From the NCBI GenBank assembly GCA_049287025.1, contig JBAQFA010000050.1, positions 1-49,464 of the forward strand: DNA of 49,464 bases, given 5' to 3'. The stretch comes from UBA11710 sp049287025 (GTDB lineage: Bacteria > Patescibacteriota > Patescibacteriia > Magasanikbacterales > UBA922). Below, piece by piece: positions 47,076 through 49,464 of the stretch. Made by a program: the position numbers and the translations under genes. Below the pieces are notes generated by a model. That model ran no database searches and was not told where the DNA came from. It saw nothing but the letters and a program-made list of their open reading frames with translations. Numbering within the stretch: position 1 is the stretch's first letter; every line of letters starts with the position of its first letter.

Positions 47076-47261
47076 ATGAAGCTCTATCTCATTCCTAATA
47101 AAAGCTACATCAAAACAGAAGATGGAAGTGTCTTCTTCTTTGACCACATTGACGGGGCTTATTCCTACTGCTTAGATTGTGATAAGAATGTTGTCCATTT
47201 GTCTGCTTCAACAGAAGTTGTACATGCGTATATGAATTGTCATAACAAAGAAGAGGAATAA
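47076..47261 (+). CDS. Small hypothetical protein
   Basis: It encodes 61 residues. ATG 47076 follows GAGGAATTCT and is preferred to TTG 47064. A beta-rich N-terminus (LYLIPNKSYIKTEDGSVFFF) and several Cys (YSYCLDCDKNV). Unknown. The promoter at 47283 follows its stop. Confidence 0.55.
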   Translation: MKLYLIPNKSYIKTEDGSVFFFDHIDGAYSYCLDCDKNVVHLSASTEVVHAYMNCHNKEEE

Positions 47262-47282
47262 CAGAAATGTTAAAGATTTCTC

Positions 47283-47311
47283 TTGACAAGAATTGTTTGA
47301 TCTGATACAAT
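47283..47311 (+). promoter_or_regulatory. Sigma70-type promoter for the HNH and helicase genes
   Basis: TTGACA (47283-47288), 17 bases, TACAAT (47306-47311). The sequence TTGACAAGAATTG is identical to the start of the promoter at 35006, and the 20 bases before it resemble part of the late leader (see findings). Drives the HNH gene and helicase. Confidence 0.75.
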
Positions 47312-47361
47312 AGAGTTATATACTTCTTACTTTTAGATAATTAAATAAAGAAATATATAAG

Positions 47362-47385
47362 GGACAAGACAATAAAGTCTTGTCC
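47362..47385 (+). promoter_or_regulatory. 5' leader hairpin before the HNH gene
   Basis: GGACAAGAC (47362-47370) and GTCTTGTCC (47377-47385) form a perfect 9-bp stem with loop AATAAA. It lies between promoter 47283 and the ribosome-binding site at 47395. No U-run, so it probably shields or controls the transcript. Confidence 0.55.
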
Positions 47386-47406
47386 TATACATGAAAGGAG
47401 TTTAAT

Positions 47407-47895
47407 ATTTTAACACAAGAAAAATTAAAAGAACGATTACATTACAATCCTGTTTCTGGAGAATTTACTAGGGTAGTCGCTACTAGGGGAGGAAAAGTGG
47501 GCAGTGTAGCAGGTAACATTACTTCTGCTGGATATAGAAATATCAAGGTATTTGGTAGGCAGTATAAAGCACACCGCTTGGCCTTCCTTTACATGGAAGG
47601 AAAGTTTCCACTTGAGGATGTGGATCACCGGGATGGTAATCCTGACAAAAACATGTGGGCCAATCTACGAGCCTGTTCAACGGCACAGAATGTCTGTAAC
47701 ACTAGAATCCGCAAGGACAACACTTCTGGAGTAAAAGGAGTCTATTTCAGAAAAGACCTTGAAAAATGGGGTGCTAAGGTTTGTGTCAATGCTAAGCAAA
47801 TTCATTTGGGATTCTACGACAAGCTTGAACTTGCTAATCTAGTGGCAACTGAGGCACGGGAACTACATCACGGTGCCTATGCCAGACACATTTAA
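47407..47895 (+). CDS. HNH endonuclease with AP2-like domain, probable ATT start codon
   Basis: The protein has 162 residues. The Shine-Dalgarno AAGGAG (47395-47400) is six bases before ATT 47407, with a stop codon just upstream and no in-frame ATG or GTG until 47497. Starting at ATT the protein aligns end to end with the paralogue at 37320: LTQEKLKERLHYNPVSGEF against ITQSQLKELLSYDPYTGYF. The HNH core is YKAHRLAFLYMEGKFP, DVDHRDGNPDKNMWANLRAC, with GVKGVYFRKDLEKWGAKV as AP2-like. Starting at GTG 47497 would lose the N-terminal 30 residues. Confidence 0.8.
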   Translation: MLTQEKLKERLHYNPVSGEFTRVVATRGGKVGSVAGNITSAGYRNIKVFGRQYKAHRLAFLYMEGKFPLEDVDHRDGNPDKNMWANLRACSTAQNVCNTRIRKDNTSGVKGVYFRKDLEKWGAKVCVNAKQIHLGFYDKLELANLVATEARELHHGAYARHI

Positions 47896-47903
47896 GGAGA
47901 GGT

Positions 47904-49139
47904 ATGCAGCCTGAATTGAGTATCATAAAACTCCTACTAATCTACAATCAATGGTTGAGGAATAAAGATGGACTATCAACCAAGGACCTTTCCAAGGAAG
48001 TCCAACCTCTCTTCAGCTTAGTGGACTCGTTTCATCGACAAAACACCAATGGTCTAGATTTGTCTTTAGCCGATTTAGCGAACCTAGTGGCTGCTAACAG
48101 AGGTAAAGACCTAGATTTTCAGTTGGGAATGTTAGCTGAGATAGAGAAACTTTCTGTAGGTGCAGAATCCACAGAGAGGTTAATCTTTTCCATTAAACAG
48201 CACAAACTGCTGAAGGAAATTTCTCTTTCTGCTTATGACGTTACTGAAGGACGTCTTCCTCCTGAGAAACTTAAGGAGATGTTCCGTGAGTACGAGGGAC
48301 AGCAGACAGTAGCACAGCAGGATGATGTTGAATTTATCACTGATGATTTAGAGGAGCTTGTAAATGGAAGCATACGAAACCACGGACTTCGCTGGAGACT
48401 CTCCACCCTCAACCAGATGCTTGGTTCTCTTAGAACAGGTGATTTTGGATTTATCTTCGCTCGACCCGAAACAGGAAAAACTACCTTTCTTGCGTCAGAA
48501 ACTACGTACATGGCGGAACAGCTTACGGAGGAATCTGGACCTATTATCTGGCTAAATAATGAGGAACAGGGAAACAAAGTAAAGCTGCGCTGCTATCAAG
48601 CAAGTCTGGGCTTGACAATGCCCCAGCTCTTTGCGGATCTCCCCGGTAACAGGGAGAAGTATATGCAGAAGACTAAGGGTAAGCTTAAGATTTATGACAG
48701 TGGGAACATTCATAAGAACACTGTTGAACAGCTCTGCCGTCAATATAAGCCCTCGTTGATCATCTTTGATCAGGTGGACAAAATTCAGGGCTTTCATGAT
48801 GATCGTGAGGACTTGCGTCTAGGAGCGATTTATATCTGGGCTAGGGAGTTGGCTAAGAAGTGGGCTCCTGTGATAGGTGTGTGCCAATCTGATGGCACTG
48901 GTGAGGGTGTTAAATGGCTGACTATGTCTAACGTAGCCAATGCCAAGACTAGTAAGCAAGCAGAGGCAGACTGGATCTTAGGTGTGGGTAAGGTACATGA
49001 CCCCGGCTATGAGGCAATCAGGTACTTACATCTCTGTAAAAACAAGCTCGCTGGAGATACCGACACACTACCCGATCAACGTCATGGCCGACGTGAAGTT
49101 TTAATAAATGCGCAAGTTGCGCGCTATGAGGACATTTAA
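47904..49139 (+). CDS. Replicative DNA helicase (DnaB/gp4B-like)
   Basis: The protein has 411 residues. AAGGAGAGGT precedes ATG 47904. The N-terminal 140 residues are helical. RecA-type motifs follow: Walker A FARPETGKTTF (185-195), WLNNEEQGNKVKLRCYQASL, and Walker B LIIFDQVDK (Asp289), then GVCQSDGTGEGVKWLTMSNV with a conserved Gln and a C-terminal arginine region. It forms a ring that unwinds DNA ahead of the polymerase and works with the primase at 45863. It carries GGACTATCAAC at 47970-47980. Confidence 0.85.
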   Translation: MQPELSIIKLLLIYNQWLRNKDGLSTKDLSKEVQPLFSLVDSFHRQNTNGLDLSLADLANLVAANRGKDLDFQLGMLAEIEKLSVGAESTERLIFSIKQHKLLKEISLSAYDVTEGRLPPEKLKEMFREYEGQQTVAQQDDVEFITDDLEELVNGSIRNHGLRWRLSTLNQMLGSLRTGDFGFIFARPETGKTTFLASETTYMAEQLTEESGPIIWLNNEEQGNKVKLRCYQASLGLTMPQLFADLPGNREKYMQKTKGKLKIYDSGNIHKNTVEQLCRQYKPSLIIFDQVDKIQGFHDDREDLRLGAIYIWARELAKKWAPVIGVCQSDGTGEGVKWLTMSNVANAKTSKQAEADWILGVGKVHDPGYEAIRYLHLCKNKLAGDTDTLPDQRHGRREVLINAQVARYEDI

Positions 49140-49351
49140 TGAGATTTCCAAAACACCGTGCGACATGTTACTTAGTAGAGCGTGTCTTGTTTTTCTCCAA
49201 TGGAGATAGCTTCACAGTTGTTGGAGTGTTTCCAACTGTGGATGGAGCAGACGATTTTAAAGGAGCCTGTATCCAGGAATTCGTTGACCGGGGAGTTGGT
49301 GAAGAGCATTACGCTTTTAGTGTTGTGCCCTCAACGTATTATGATTGCTAA
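49139..49351 (+). CDS. Small hypothetical protein
   Basis: It encodes 70 residues from ATG 49139, one-base overlap with the helicase stop. Alpha/beta sequence (CYLVERVLFFSNGDSFTVVG; FVDRGVGEEHYAFSVVP). Unknown function. Confidence 0.6.
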   Translation: MRFPKHRATCYLVERVLFFSNGDSFTVVGVFPTVDGADDFKGACIQEFVDRGVGEEHYAFSVVPSTYYDC

Positions 49352-49353
49352 TT

Positions 49354-49464
49354 ATGACTGAACAAGAAGCTTTTCTAAAAGAATGGATTCGAGACAACTT
49401 AAATCTTGATGTAGAATACAGTGAGAATAATGCAGTGAAGATCGGTCTGCGTTTTATGGGTGAG
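49354..49464 (+). CDS. Partial hypothetical protein at the window end
   Basis: The frame starts at ATG 49354 and is open to the end of the window: MTEQEAFLKEWIRDNLNLDV and 17 more residues. It is a helical, acidic N-terminus of an unknown protein. If the genome is circularly permuted, the polymerase start probably lies just beyond it. Confidence 0.55.
   Translation, partial: MTEQEAFLKEWIRDNLNLDVEYSENNAVKIGLRFMGE

Larger units (their letters stand above)
38092..47980 (+). repeat. Dispersed 11-mer GGACTATCAAC (right-arm copies)
   Basis: Exact copies start at 38092, 39011, 42503, 44122, 45975 and 47970, and another at 3349. GGTCTATCAAC occurs at 40023 and 41024, and once on the - strand at 13769-13759. 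ACCATCAAC (shorter match) precedes ATG 42834. All copies point in the direction of transcription. Some lie between Shine-Dalgarno and ATG, others inside genes in different frames. Confidence 0.65.

Noticed and set aside
1..49464. tRNA genes, CRISPR arrays, insertion sequences, integrase and attachment sites
   Set aside because: I looked for cloverleaf arms with T-loop words, regular spaced repeats, transposase or integrase motifs and terminal inverted repeats and saw none convincing.

Overview
The window is most of the genome of a lytic tailed dsDNA bacteriophage with a short, P22-like tail (podovirus type). It carries a complete packaging, head and tail block, its own replication genes, tightly packed genes with ATGA and TAATG overlaps, and no integrase, repressor or tRNA gene that I can see. 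The host is probably a Gram-negative bacterium: there is a GH24 endolysin, small lysis-type membrane proteins, a signal-peptide protein and sigma70-type promoters. The species cannot be told from the sequence.

Layout. Bases 1-11,011 (+ strand) hold replication and nucleotide metabolism: a family A DNA polymerase broken into two pieces, an SSB-like protein, a T7 gp6-like 5'-3' exonuclease, a macro-like protein, HNH proteins, a metallophosphoesterase carrying an intein, a DUF6378-like protein, a MazG-like protein and a class II ribonucleotide reductase. A bidirectional terminator at about 11,031-11,065 separates this block from the late genes. Bases 11,089-34,806 (- strand) are read leftward: a small exported protein, small terminase, large terminase (interrupted by a group I intron with an HNH gene), portal, GroES-like co-chaperonin, scaffold, capsid, beta-helix protein, tailspike, lysis genes, P22 gp4- and gp10-like tail proteins, fibre, internal virion proteins and endolysin. 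Bases 34,807-35,738 are a non-coding divergent control region. Bases 35,739-49,464 (+ strand) hold small early genes, an amidoligase/ATP-grasp/glutamine amidotransferase cassette (39.5-44.8 kb), zinc-ribbon proteins, a primase with a nested reading frame, and a DnaB-type helicase. The right end runs toward the polymerase gene that enters at the left end, so the window may be nearly a whole circularly permuted genome with only the start of the polymerase missing (inference).

How the genes work together. Host RNA polymerase probably reads both arms from promoters of the form TTGACA-N17/18-TAxxxT. The right arm delivers early functions and the amidoligase cassette, and the left end supplies polymerase, SSB, exonuclease and nucleotide supply. 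The leftward late operon builds and fills the particle and lyses the cell. The genome is rich in selfish elements: one intein, one group I intron and at least three free-standing HNH genes. The most unusual items are the predicted peptide or metabolite ligase cassette, the polymerase split at motif A with an extra in-frame stop, the HNH gene inside the P1 loop of the intron, a likely ATT start codon, an out-of-frame gene inside the primase, and an over-represented, transcription-oriented 11-mer (GGACTATCAAC).
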